From: WVZL01 sp041862375
GTDB taxonomy: Bacteria > Acidobacteriota > Aminicenantia > Aminicenantales > Aminicenantaceae
Assembly (NCBI GenBank): GCA_041862375.1
Contig: JBGVTE010000102.1
Location: 1-26,860 of the forward strand
Direction: 5' to 3'
DNA: 26,860 nt
Positions 8,468-15,232 of this stretch are shown in pieces; position 1 is the first letter of the stretch; each line of letters begins with the position of its first letter. The translations under genes were made by a program, and so were the position numbers. A model generated the notes under the pieces. That model saw nothing but the letters and a program-made list of their open reading frames with translations. It did no database searches and had not been told where the DNA came from.

Positions 8468-8878
8468 TTTCTAATACAACTCTTAATTCATCGGTTTTTA
8501 ACTGCTTGAATCGAGCCAAGGAGCAATCAATTGATGAAATCGACCACGAGAAGTACATCAATAAATGCCTGATAATTATAGAAAATACGAACGACATGGA
8601 AATAAAAAGGCTGTTCCAGGAAGTAATCGACATGCTATAATCCATCATCTCAATTTTGGCATTTTAGGTGAGATTCTCGGAAATCTAGTTGATATGCGCG
8701 GTGGGCGTGGTGAAATAGATGGTTGTTTAGGCGCTATTCGCGGTGGTTTAGTAGATATTTTTGGTTCCTTTTTTCGTTTTCTGTTGACAAACCCTAAGGG
8801 GAGAACTAAACTCAACTCCAACATAGAAATAACCTAGAGGCTAGACAGAAGGCTATAATCCAATAAGGAAGTGTAACA
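8468..8878. other. Gene-poor stretch with possible coding remnants
   Basis: 411 bases without a confident gene. A plus-strand frame ending at 8640 has coding-like composition (see the separate entry). A 90-codon plus-strand frame (8565-8837) contains GEILGNLVDMRGG and GCLGAIRGGLVDIFG, a glycine/hydrophobic pattern that might be real, but it has no ribosome site and overlaps the other frame; I do not annotate it as a gene. Confidence 0.4.
8506..8640 (+). other. Possible 3' remnant of an unknown gene
   Basis: This frame, open from further upstream with a TTG at 8506 as the only nearby start, encodes an acidic helical tail containing KEQSIDEIDHEKYINK and ENTNDMEIKRLFQEVIDML before a TAA. Composition and codon use look like the end of a real protein, but no start, ribosome site or recognisable domain is present. 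It is either a decayed gene end or a chance frame. Confidence 0.25.
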
Positions 8879-9079
8879 ATGAATCAAAAACTGATACGGA
8901 ATATTCTTGAATGGCTGGTAGCTGCTTGGCTAATTGTCGGTATTGTTACCGCAGCTTTAAACCTAACGTTTGGTGGTTTCACACCAATAATGTGGTTTAT
9001 ACTGGCTCTTTGGGCTGTCCTCGTTATAATCTGTAGTGAAGTAACGATGTTACGAGAATTCTTGGAAAAGAAGAAATAG
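8879..9079 (+). CDS. Small two-helix membrane protein
   Basis: A 66-residue protein with two predicted membrane helices (about residues 10-30, WLVAAWLIVGIVTAALNL, and 38-55, MWFILALWAVLVIIC) and a charged C-terminus (REFLEKKK). GGAAG seven bases before the ATG supports the start. I do not recognise a family. It is followed by a methyltransferase and another membrane protein on the same strand. Confidence 0.65.
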   Translation: MNQKLIRNILEWLVAAWLIVGIVTAALNLTFGGFTPIMWFILALWAVLVIICSEVTMLREFLEKKK

Positions 9080-9192
9080 AGTTGAAAAATGTGAGGTAAC
9101 AACCATTAAATGTAAAAAAAGAAATAATCTGGATTAGAGTATTTTCTAGAGAACATATATATCAGGAGTTAAGGTAGGTTCATGAAAGGGAT

Positions 9193-9810
9193 ATGAGGGA
9201 AGAGAAACATAAAGTTGGGATAGAGAAACAGCCAAAAGACCAAATAAAGTCGCGAGCGTCAGGCTGGTTATTCTTGAGGAGACCACCTGCGCTTCTGGAT
9301 CCAATCAGAAGGCTGTTTGAACCCCCTCAAAGACTCATTGGACCCTTCGTTAAAAATGGTCAGGTGGTTGCTGACCTTGGTTGTGGCTCAGGATACTATA
9401 CGCTCGCTTTGGCTGAACTCGTTGGTCCTGAAGGAAAGGTCTACGCAGTTGATTTGGGTAAAAAGTGTATCCGAGCTTTAGAGAAAAAGGTCAAGAAAAG
9501 CGGCTACCGCAACATCGAAGCACACGCTTCATCTGCCTCCGACGTGAGCTTTATAAAAGACAGGTCGGTCGACTTCGTTCTTGCCAATGGTCTGTTATGT
9601 TCTATGGCTGACCACAGACAATCTGCTGTGAACGAAATAAAGCGTATCCTCAAGCTAAAAGGACAGGTGTACCTTAGCCTGGGTTTTCCTCCTCCTCTTG
9701 GTTTTGTGGGCAAAGCGGAGTGGGAGGAAATACTTGAAGGGTTCAGAGTGGAACAAGGGGGTAGTTACCGAGAGAAGTGGGCTGTGGTGTCCTTAAAACA
9801 AGACCTGTAA
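9193..9810 (+). CDS. Class I SAM-dependent methyltransferase (UbiE/Methyltransf_11 type)
   Basis: A 205-residue protein. SAM-binding motif I is VVADLGCGSGYYT (about 58-70), the acidic residue after strand 2 is in VYAVDLG (D87), and VDFVLANGLLCSM and LKLKGQVYLSLGF correspond to the post-motif I strand and motif III. The N-terminal SGWLFLRRPP...RRLFEPP resembles small methyltransferases of anaerobes and archaea annotated near UbiE. Substrate cannot be told. The ATG at 9193 has only AAAGGG very close upstream; no better in-frame start exists. The next gene begins 17 bases downstream, so the two are probably cotranscribed. Confidence 0.85.
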   Translation: MREEKHKVGIEKQPKDQIKSRASGWLFLRRPPALLDPIRRLFEPPQRLIGPFVKNGQVVADLGCGSGYYTLALAELVGPEGKVYAVDLGKKCIRALEKKVKKSGYRNIEAHASSASDVSFIKDRSVDFVLANGLLCSMADHRQSAVNEIKRILKLKGQVYLSLGFPPPLGFVGKAEWEEILEGFRVEQGGSYREKWAVVSLKQDL

Positions 9811-9827
9811 AGCCTTAGGAGCTGAAC

Positions 9828-10139
9828 ATGACCTGGTACACTTTTTTAGCATATTTCTTTGCCGGTGCCTTCCTTGCCAACGGAATACCCCATTTCATAC
9901 ACGGCATATCGGGAAAGAAGTTCCGAACTCCTTTTGCCAAGCCTATAGCTAAGGGAGAATCGCCACCGGTGGTCAATGTTATCTGGGGAGTGGTCAACTT
10001 CCTTATTGGGTACGCGTTGGTTTTTGGCGTTGGTCAGTTTCAGGTTGGGTTTAGCTTAGCTGCATTAATGCTTGTTCTGGGTGTTATTGTCATGTCAGTG
10101 GTACTAGCCTTGATTTTTGGCCGTATGCGAGAACATTGA
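9828..10139 (+). CDS. Conserved small integral membrane protein
   Basis: A 103-residue protein with about three membrane helices: an N-terminal one (YTFLAYFFAGAFLANGIPHF), a central one (VNVIWGVVNFLIGYALVFGV) and a C-terminal one (LAALMLVLGVIVMSVVLALIF). The ANGIPHFIHGISGKKF segment between the first two recurs in a family of uncharacterised bacterial membrane proteins. GGAG six bases before the ATG supports the start. Function unknown. Confidence 0.75.
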   Translation: MTWYTFLAYFFAGAFLANGIPHFIHGISGKKFRTPFAKPIAKGESPPVVNVIWGVVNFLIGYALVFGVGQFQVGFSLAALMLVLGVIVMSVVLALIFGRMREH

Positions 10140-10535
10140 GATATCACAGCGGTGTTTTCAATTGACCGATATTCCCCATGATGCGGACCCCGCCCTCATT
10201 TTAAAAGCGAACTTTATCAGGAATGACATCATGAAAATTGAGAGCGCCCCGGTGATGGATGCCGTCGAGATGTTGAAAGCCCCCGCAAATATATGAAATA
10301 GAGCATCAAGTCACAATCACTCATCATCATAGAAGAATTTCCTTTTTGGCCTTGCATTAAATCCATCACAAATATTCACAATTTCCACTCACTAGCAGTA
10401 TAAAATAGAATTATCACATCCAAAACGGCAAGGTCAACGACTCAAAAAGCGGGACAAATCGACCGAGGCCACCACACCATCAAGTTTAAGTTAGACTCCA
10501 TCCCTGAATTGACAAAAAGACAGCCACAGAGGCCC
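10140..10535. other. Gene-poor stretch with coding-like scraps
   Basis: 396 bases between a membrane-protein gene and a transposase remnant. It contains a 45-codon coding-like frame (10162-10296, separate entry). Another plus-strand scrap near 10450-10500 reads AGQIDRGHHTIKFKLDSIPEL, which also looks coding but has no start. No hairpin terminator or IS91 end could be assigned with confidence. The stretch looks like decayed gene debris. Confidence 0.4.
10162..10296 (+). other. Possible gene remnant
   Basis: From a TTG at 10162 to a TGA at 10294-10296 the frame reads LTDIPHDADPALILKANF and then IRNDIMKIESAPVMDAVEML, with balanced, coding-like composition. There is no ribosome site, and the frame also extends upstream, so this is more likely the end of a decayed gene than a 44-residue protein. 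I do not recognise the family. Confidence 0.25.
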
Positions 10536-10934
10536 TCAGAAATACTCCCCTCTCTCCTCAGCTGCCATCAGGAGTTGCTGTTGGACAACTTGGGGCGGAG
10601 GTGGCCGTTCAGCGTCAAAGGTCAGCTTGAGGTGAACGATGATCCTGTCGATAACCTTCGGCTCTTCGATAAAAGAGATGATTCTCATCTGGGCGCCACA
10701 TGAAGGACAAAGCAAAGGATCGACTTCATAGACTTTGCGAATCATCTCTGCCCAGCATTTGGAGGGCACATAGTTTGGCTCATCTTCAATGATGGGGGGA
10801 TGAGAGGGATCAACTCCTGCCTTACGCATCTTGCCTCTATGAGCATTAGAGTAAAGGCCGTAATAACGAATCATGACTTGATCCTTATCGGGGATGTGGG
10901 AGGTCACTCGAGCGATGAATTGCAGGTAATCCAT
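10536..10934 (-). pseudogene. IS91-family (Y2) transposase C-terminal fragment, left copy
   Basis: 132 residues matching only the C-terminal part of IS91/IS801-type rolling-circle transposases (Y2_Tnp): FIARVTSHIPDK, the RYYGLYSNAHRGK box that in this family carries paired tyrosines, YEVDPLLCPSCGAQMRIISFI with a CxxC zinc site, and DRIIVHLKLTF. The N-terminal two thirds, including the HUH metal site, are missing. The retained part begins at an internal MDYL; directly upstream lies the 119-bp repeat with its promoter, so this fragment may be transcribed. A second copy on the opposite strand (13737-14129) begins at the same residue and is roughly 75-80% identical by eye. Confidence 0.85.
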
Positions 10935-10943
10935 CGACTCCTT

Positions 10944-11062
10944 AGAACATAGGAAATTGGTTTTTGGGACTGAATTGAGTTCGGCTCATTTTTATTCAAT
11001 TCCCATCTTCTGACCTGCTCTGTAGATAATAATAGATAGAAGAAACATACCCTGTCAATGAA
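10944..11062 (-). repeat. 119-bp inverted repeat, left copy
   Basis: The reverse complement of this segment matches 14222-14340 at 118 of 119 positions by direct comparison. It runs from TTCATTGACAGGG to CCTATGTTCT. Inside it lie a promoter (separate entry) and a start codon followed by 15 codons (MSRTQFSPKNQFPMF). In this copy a stop follows at once and the transposase fragment begins ten bases beyond the repeat. The two copies flank the sigma-factor/TonB/uvrA-remnant segment. Confidence 0.95.
11029..11058 (-). promoter_or_regulatory. Sigma-70 type promoter in left repeat copy
   Basis: On the minus strand TTGACA (11058-11053) is followed after 18 bases by TATTAT (11034-11029). It points toward the transposase fragment at 10934 and away from the ECF sigma gene. 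Identical elements occur in the right copy. Confidence 0.55.
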
Positions 11063-11134
11063 GAAATATTACTGCCTGTATATTCACATAAACGCTTTTT
11101 GATGCTGAGGCGTAATAAATTATAAAATATTAGT

Positions 11135-11683
11135 ATGAATGAAAAACAGTTGATTTCAAGCTGTCTAGAAGGAGAGGCAGAGGCCTTTAAAGAAATGGTG
11201 GATAGATACAAAACTAAAGCCATGGCCCTAGCTTTTAATATACTGGGCAACAGAGAAGATGCTGAAGATGCCTGCCAGGAGACATTTATCCGAGTCTATT
11301 TCAATCTAAATAAGTTCGACCTCCAAGGGTCTTTCAGGAACTGGTTCTACACGATTCTCTCCAATAGATGTTTAGACCTTTTGAGGAAGAGGAGGCGCTT
11401 TTTTAGCTTTTTTAAAAAGATGAAAGAAGAATATTCCAACAGGGCGAGTGTTCAGTCCTCTTCCAGTTCTGAAAGCCAATCTCTAGCCCAGAACATTCTA
11501 CAAGGTTTGAGCCCTAAAGAGAGAGTTGTCCTCTGCCTCTGGGCCAGCGAAGGGTATTCGGGTGTAGAGATAGGGCAAGTCATAAAGTGCTCTTCCAGTA
11601 CAGCTCGAGTCTTGCTCTTCAAGGCCCGAAAAAAAATCAAAAACAAATTGGAGAAAGAAAATGTTTCGCTGTCGAATGGTTAA
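11135..11683 (+). CDS. ECF-type RNA polymerase sigma factor
   Basis: A 182-residue sigma-70 family protein of ECF size. Region 2 spans about residues 8-85: AFKEMVDRYKTKAMALAFNILGN, DAEDACQETFIRVYFNL (core-binding and -10 recognition helices) and FRNWFYTILSNRCLDLLRKRRR. A serine-rich linker (about 105-115) precedes region 4, about 118-170: LSPKERVVLCLWASEGYSGVEIGQ and SSTARVLLFKARKKI, the -35 binding HTH. No clear ribosome site precedes the ATG. The anti-sigma gene starts inside its 3' end (23-base overlap), the classical arrangement for a co-regulated pair. Confidence 0.92.
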   Translation: MNEKQLISSCLEGEAEAFKEMVDRYKTKAMALAFNILGNREDAEDACQETFIRVYFNLNKFDLQGSFRNWFYTILSNRCLDLLRKRRRFFSFFKKMKEEYSNRASVQSSSSSESQSLAQNILQGLSPKERVVLCLWASEGYSGVEIGQVIKCSSSTARVLLFKARKKIKNKLEKENVSLSNG

Positions 11684-12119
11684 TTTTCTCTTTTCAATAA
11701 TTCCCTTGAAGATAGGGCAGGATTTTCTCCTGCGGAAGCACATCCAAAACTGTCCCTCCTGTCAGGAGAATCTAGCCAGCCTTGGAGAAACCAAGTCTTT
11801 ATTGATTCAGGAAGCCGAAGTTGGAAATCTCGAAGGTCTGTGGCCTAAGATTAAAGTCCGGCTTACTGAAGAAAAAAGAAAAGAGAAAGGATTCCGCCTG
11901 CCGCGCTGGGGATTGGCTGTCGGAGCCGCCGGCTTAGTTGCTGTCGTGATTATCGGATTATGGCTTTTTTGGCCTGCCCATATTGGCAAGCCTTCAGAGG
12001 AACTGGGTCGTCCCTTCAAGATTAAATACATTCGAGTCCATGACAAGCCAGCCCGGGCCTTTCTTTTACAACCCAAGGATTCGAATATGATCATCATCTG
12101 GGCTGAAGAAAATATTTAA
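11661..12119 (+). CDS. Anti-sigma factor with zinc-finger (zf-HC2-like) domain
   Basis: A 152-residue single-pass membrane protein. The N-terminal HIQNCPSCQ carries the His-x3-Cys-x2-Cys zinc motif (H27, C31, C34) of zf-HC2 anti-sigma factors, which hold the ECF factor at the membrane. A membrane helix lies at about 84-106 (GLAVGAAGLVAVVIIGLWLF), followed by a short outside domain of ~45 residues. The start overlaps the sigma gene by 23 bases and GGAG inside that gene precedes the ATG by 7 bases. The conserved upstream helix of the zinc fold is short, so binding to the sigma factor is inferred mainly from context. Confidence 0.82.
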   Translation: MFRCRMVNFLFSIIPLKIGQDFLLRKHIQNCPSCQENLASLGETKSLLIQEAEVGNLEGLWPKIKVRLTEEKRKEKGFRLPRWGLAVGAAGLVAVVIIGLWLFWPAHIGKPSEELGRPFKIKYIRVHDKPARAFLLQPKDSNMIIIWAEENI

Positions 12120-12131
12120 AGGAGGATTTTT

Positions 12132-13370
12132 ATGAGCAAGAAAAAATTTGTGTTGGGTATGATCTTTTTAATGGTTTTTCCTTTTCTCTCCCTTCAGGCC
12201 TCAGAGAGCTTGCTGGATATAAAGCTTAGAGTTTTTGAAGGGATAAAGGAAGGAATGATGGAGCCGCCCCGATTCGTAACCTCATCCTATCTGCGTCCCA
12301 CTTTGACGGCCAGTATGCAGATCGATTTTGCCTTAGAAGAGGAGAAAGAACATATCCGTAGAGTGTTTAATCTAGAGAGTGTGAATCTATTGACTGAAGC
12401 CGATTTGGAATTCGCTGTTAAAGAAAAAAGCTCGGTGAGCCATTTCTTTCGTTTAAACGGCAATGAATACAAAGTTTATATCCATCTTCTTGACTGGAAA
12501 AACAAAGGTGATTTCCTCATCCTGGTCAATGAACATATCAACGATAAACCAGAGAATGTGTTGACCACTGAAATGATTTTATTGGGAGGAAACATTGCGG
12601 TCTTCGGGTTTGAGGATAGGAATGGAAAGCCTTATTTTCTCTCTTTTCATATCACAGGACCTAAGGATAAAGTCCTACCGCCACCGCCTCCACCTCCGCC
12701 GGCGAGAAAGAAGATAAAAAAGGAAATCGCTGAGTTTGAGGAAGGAGCAGTGAGAGCAGTAGGAGATGTCAAGCCACCCAAGCTGCTAAAGAAAGTTGAT
12801 CCTGTTTATCCAGAAGAAGCCAGGAAAGAAGGAATTTCAGGAGTTGTTCTTCTCAGTGTCAGGGCAGATAGAGAGGGAAGAATTGAGAAAATAAAAATAT
12901 TAAAAAGTCCCCACGAATTGCTGAGCAAAGCTGCTGTCGAGGCTATGAAACAGTGGAAATATAAGCCTATGTTCAGCAAAGGCAAACCTATGCCTATCAT
13001 CTTTACCGTAACCATGATCTTTAAGTTGAAAGATGAAGAAAAGAAGAAGGCAGAAAAAGAAATCGCTACGTTCGAGGAAGGGGCACTGATAGCAGAAGGC
13101 GAAATAAAAGCGCCCAAGCTGCTAAAGAAAGTTGATCCTGTTTATCCAGAAGAAGCCAGGAAAGAAGGAATCGAAGGCGTAGTCATTCTCAAAGTTAGGG
13201 CTGATGAGCAGGGTTGTATCGAAAAAATCAAGGTCTTAGAAGGGCCCCATGATCTACTGAACAAGGCTGCTATCGATGCTGTGAAACAATGGAAATATGA
13301 ACCTTTATTCAGCAAAGGCAAACCAAAACCTGTCATCTTTACTGTCACAGTTACCTTTAAGTTAGATTAA
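12132..13370 (+). CDS. Exported protein with two tandem TonB C-terminal domains
   Basis: A 412-residue protein. A signal peptide or anchor (residues 1-23) is followed by a ~155-residue periplasmic domain I do not recognise, an eight-proline run (183-190), then two TonB_C domains at about 216-300 and 328-412, separated by a Lys/Glu linker. Each has the PKLLKKVDPVYPEEARKEG opening, GVVxLxVRAD, KAAxxAxKQWKY and a final FTVTxxFKL strand. TonB_C domains normally contact outer-membrane receptors; because the N-terminal domain is unusual, this may be a sensor or scaffold rather than an energy transducer. A strong AAAGGAGG lies before the ATG, 12 bases after the anti-sigma gene. The two domains share a 59-base identical DNA segment. 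Confidence 0.88.
   Translation: MSKKKFVLGMIFLMVFPFLSLQASESLLDIKLRVFEGIKEGMMEPPRFVTSSYLRPTLTASMQIDFALEEEKEHIRRVFNLESVNLLTEADLEFAVKEKSSVSHFFRLNGNEYKVYIHLLDWKNKGDFLILVNEHINDKPENVLTTEMILLGGNIAVFGFEDRNGKPYFLSFHITGPKDKVLPPPPPPPPARKKIKKEIAEFEEGAVRAVGDVKPPKLLKKVDPVYPEEARKEGISGVVLLSVRADREGRIEKIKILKSPHELLSKAAVEAMKQWKYKPMFSKGKPMPIIFTVTMIFKLKDEEKKKAEKEIATFEEGALIAEGEIKAPKLLKKVDPVYPEEARKEGIEGVVILKVRADEQGCIEKIKVLEGPHDLLNKAAIDAVKQWKYEPLFSKGKPKPVIFTVTVTFKLD
12777..12835 (+). repeat. 59-bp direct repeat, first copy (inside TonB gene)
   Basis: Identical base for base to 13113-13171 (336 bases downstream, a multiple of three). It encodes the start of the first TonB_C domain. Perfect identity at synonymous sites points to a recent domain duplication or gene conversion. 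Confidence 0.9.
13113..13171 (+). repeat. 59-bp direct repeat, second copy (inside TonB gene)
   Basis: Second copy of the segment at 12777-12835, encoding the start of the second TonB_C domain. Flanking bases diverge immediately on both sides (a/g before, ttcag/cgaag after), so the exact unit boundary is clear. Confidence 0.9.
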
Positions 13371-13404
13371 TAAAAGAAAAAAAACTGAAAATAAATTTCT
13401 TCCT

Positions 13405-13686
13405 TTAAAGGTATTTCTTCAGGTAGCGGGCGGTGTGGGATTTTCGCGAATTAATGATCTCCTCTGGTGGACATTGGGCGACAATCTCTCCCCCTTTCTC
13501 TCCTCCCTCGAGCCCTAAATCGATAACATAATCAGCGCACTTGACCATCTCAAGATTGTGTTCGATGACCGCCACGGCATGGCCCTCTTCCACCAGCTGC
13601 TGGAGGCATTCGAGGAGCATGGAGACATCATCCAGATGAAGGCCGACCGTAGGCTCGTCAAAGAGATAGAGAATTTTTTTCCCTTA
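13405..13686 (-). pseudogene. uvrA: uvrA C-terminal remnant
   Basis: The minus strand reads KKILYLFDEPTVGLHLDDVSML, LVEEGHAVAVIEHNLEMVK, ADYVIDLGLEGGEKGGEIVA and a final TARYLKKYL before the stop: the Walker B, D-loop, H-loop and tail of the second ATPase domain of excinuclease ABC subunit A. Only about 90 of the usual ~940 residues remain. Upstream, a run of seven A in the coding strand is followed by a frame break: the frame feeding ILYLFDEP has a stop just before it, while ADLASKGKK continues in another frame. About 50 bases further on, the transposase fragment begins on the opposite strand. It is convergent with the TonB gene. A dead fragment. Confidence 0.88.
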
Positions 13687-13736
13687 GAAGCAAGGTCTGC
13701 TATCAGTATGATAAAAGCCAACCCAAGGAAGAGAGA

Positions 13737-14129
13737 ATGGATTACCTGGAGTTCATCGCTCGAGTGACCTCCCATATTCCTGATAAAGGACAGGTAATGG
13801 CTCGTTATTACAGTCTCTACTTAAATGCCCATCGAGGCAAGATGCGCAAGAGCGGAGTCGCGCTATCCCGTCCTCTGATCATAGAGGATGAACAGTATGT
13901 CCCCTCTAGAGGTTGGGCTGAGATGATAAAGAAAGTTTGTGAAGTTGATCCGCTCATCTGTCCGTCATGCGGAGGCCAGATGCGCATCATAGCCTTTATT
14001 GAAGACCATAATGCCATAGACAGGATTATCCGCCATCTTAAGCTGACTTTCGCTGCAGAACGCCCGCCTCCACCACAGGCCCAGCCTCAACTGGCTATGG
14101 CTGCTGAGGAAAGGGCGGAATATCTATAA
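13737..14129 (+). pseudogene. IS91-family (Y2) transposase C-terminal fragment, right copy
   Basis: 130 residues homologous to the fragment at 10536-10934 and likewise only the C-terminal part of a Y2 transposase: FIARVTSHIPDKGQVM, RYYSLYLNAHRGK, CEVDPLICPSCGGQMRIIAFIED, HLKLTFAAERPPPP. It begins at the same MDYL as the left copy although the upstream DNA is entirely different (uvrA remnant here, 119-bp repeat there). The left copy's GLYSN is SLYLN here, a sign of decay. It abuts the uvrA fragment, suggesting that the element, or a rearrangement driven by it, broke uvrA. Confidence 0.85.
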
Positions 14130-14149
14130 AAGTCGAAACACTGCGACTT
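14130..14149 (+). other. Small hairpin after transposase fragment
   Basis: AAGTCG (14130-14135) and CGACTT (14144-14149) form a perfect six-base stem with an eight-base loop directly after the transposase stop codon. No U-run follows, so it is not a standard terminator. IS91-type elements carry hairpins near the transposase end, so this may be a leftover terminus, but the left copy lacks a matching one. Confidence 0.25.
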
Positions 14150-14221
14150 AGAGGACGATGTCTATTCTGTATCTACCCTATTCCGGCATTTCCGCTGATT
14201 TTTTATAATAATCGCGAATTT

Positions 14222-14340
14222 TTCATTGACAGGGTATGTTTCTTCTATCTATTATTATCTACAGAGCAGGTCAGAAGATGGGAATTGAATAAAAATGAGC
14301 CGAACTCAATCCAGTCCCAAAAACCAATTTCCTATGTTCT
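14222..14340 (+). repeat. 119-bp inverted repeat, right copy
   Basis: Matches the reverse complement of 10944-11062 with a single difference (aatCcag here, aatTcag there). The match ends sharply at CCTATGTTCT. In this copy the start codon within the repeat opens into a 148-codon frame. The repeat starts 93 bases after the transposase fragment. Confidence 0.95.
14226..14255 (+). promoter_or_regulatory. Sigma-70 type promoter in right repeat copy
   Basis: TTGACA (14226-14231), an 18-base spacer and TATTAT (14250-14255) match the vegetative consensus at 11 of 12 positions. It points at the hypothetical gene starting at 14295. Preservation in both repeat copies adds support. Confidence 0.55.
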
Positions 14341-14741
14341 GGAAATCATATGAAGAATTACGGCATGGAAAAGAAAACAAGGAGCTTGAACTTCAAGTTT
14401 GCAGCACAGATATTTGCCATTATAATTTTCCGAAAAATTTAGACTTATTACTGCAAGGGATTGGAGAAATGAAGCCAGTTGAAGCATTCGAGGGATGTGG
14501 TTCATTTAATTCAGATATCAAAAAATTTGTTGAGAAGGAATTTTCAATTTTAAATGATTTTTTGAGGTCTATAACTTCTGTCAATAAACCAGATAAAAAC
14601 GAATTGATAAAAGCATGGCTAATTGCTTGTTTAGCAAAAACGTTGAAAGAACAAGTTAGTTTGAAAAAACCAATACCTAGATTAGTTAGAAAAAATAAAA
14701 ATCGTTGTTTAAAAACTGGGTTCGATCCACTGAACTCTTAG
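14295..14741 (+). CDS. Hypothetical protein whose start lies in the 119-bp repeat
   Basis: A 148-residue protein with no family I recognise. The first 15 residues (MSRTQSSPKNQFPMF) are encoded by the repeat; the rest is a mostly helical, charged protein (WKSYEELRHGKENKELELQV, GIGEMKPVEAFEGCGSF, IKKFVEKEFSILNDFL, KAWLIACLAKTLKEQV) ending in a basic tail. Because the left repeat copy carries the same first codons followed by a stop, the start could be native here and copied to the left, or grafted on. The 3' end overlaps the brnA gene on the other strand by 33 bases. The region is markedly AT-rich compared with the bam operon. Confidence 0.5.
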   Translation: MSRTQSSPKNQFPMFWKSYEELRHGKENKELELQVCSTDICHYNFPKNLDLLLQGIGEMKPVEAFEGCGSFNSDIKKFVEKEFSILNDFLRSITSVNKPDKNELIKAWLIACLAKTLKEQVSLKKPIPRLVRKNKNRCLKTGFDPLNS

Positions 14742-14936
14742 CTTCTTACGATTCTCAGCACAATCCTTCAGATATAGATTAATTAGCGTCTGGTATGAGA
14801 ATCCCGTTTCTCGGGAAAGCTCTTTGAAATATTCTATGGTGTTATTATCCAAACGGATCGTTATCTGTTTTTTCAGACGGTTTGCATAGGGATTTTTTCG
14901 ACTTTTCATCTTTTTTAGATCATATTCTTTTTTCAT
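14709..14936 (-). CDS. brnA: BrnA-type antitoxin (ribbon-helix-helix)
   Basis: A 75-residue protein with KKQITIRLDNNTIEYFKELSRETGFSYQTLINLYLKDC, the beta strand and two helices of a ribbon-helix-helix DNA-binding fold as in BrnA and related CopG-like antitoxins; KNPYANRLKK before it is also typical. It would neutralise the toxin encoded just upstream and repress the operon. Its ATG overlaps the toxin stop codon by four bases (ATGA), which implies translational coupling. The 3' end overlaps a hypothetical gene on the plus strand. Confidence 0.85.
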   Translation of the reverse strand: MKKEYDLKKMKSRKNPYANRLKKQITIRLDNNTIEYFKELSRETGFSYQTLINLYLKDCAENRKKLRVQWIEPSF

Positions 14937-15232
14937 ATTAATCTCTCGAAATAGATTTTTTGTTCGTTTTTTGTCGCTTTTCGGGAAGATATTATTCTAA
15001 TAATATCCTCATTTTTCCCTTCCATCACTGCATAGCTCACAAGCAATATCCTCAATTTTGAGCTTAATCCTATCATCAAAAAGCGCACTTCCTTCAAAGA
15101 ATGATCTTCGTCATATAATTCAATTGCATTTTCATCATAAAAAACAGTTTTAGCCTCATCAAATGCGACACCGTGATTTCGAAAATTGGCTAAATCCTTT
15201 TTTTTGTTCCATTCGAATCGTATTTTTTTCAT
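14933..15232 (-). CDS. brnT: BrnT-type ribonuclease toxin
   Basis: A 99-residue protein of normal BrnT length. Family hallmarks: FEWNKKKDLANFRNHGVAFDEA at the N-terminus, TVFYD, DEDHSLKEVRFLMIG, ILLVSYAV and the closing RIISSRKATKNEQKIYF. BrnT is a RelE-fold endoribonuclease that blocks translation and is held by BrnA. It is first in the operon, the usual order for brnTA. No ribosome site is obvious before the ATG in the AT-rich leader, so expression may be low. The pair lies beside a tRNA scar, as is common for stabilisation modules of integrated elements. Confidence 0.88.
   Translation of the reverse strand: MKKIRFEWNKKKDLANFRNHGVAFDEAKTVFYDENAIELYDEDHSLKEVRFLMIGLSSKLRILLVSYAVMEGKNEDIIRIISSRKATKNEQKIYFERLI

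Noticed and set aside
8391..8648. 85-codon minus-strand ORF
   Set aside because: It is antisense to the TIGR04076 end and to a more coding-like plus-strand frame; it has no ribosome site or domain.
8565..8837. 90-codon plus-strand ORF with Gly/hydrophobic pattern
   Set aside because: No ribosome site, overlap with another frame, and no recognisable family; left as a remark only.
10509..10703. 64-codon plus-strand ORF
   Set aside because: Shadow of the left IS91 transposase fragment.
12806..13348. Two similar minus-strand ORFs (103 and 68 codons) that look like a duplicated gene
   Set aside because: Their similarity is just the antisense image of the duplicated TonB_C domains.
13515..13775. 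86-codon minus-strand ORF over the uvrA remnant
   Set aside because: It is the wrong frame of the uvrA fragment joined to antisense transposase sequence; only the stretch before the A7 run may be uvrA.
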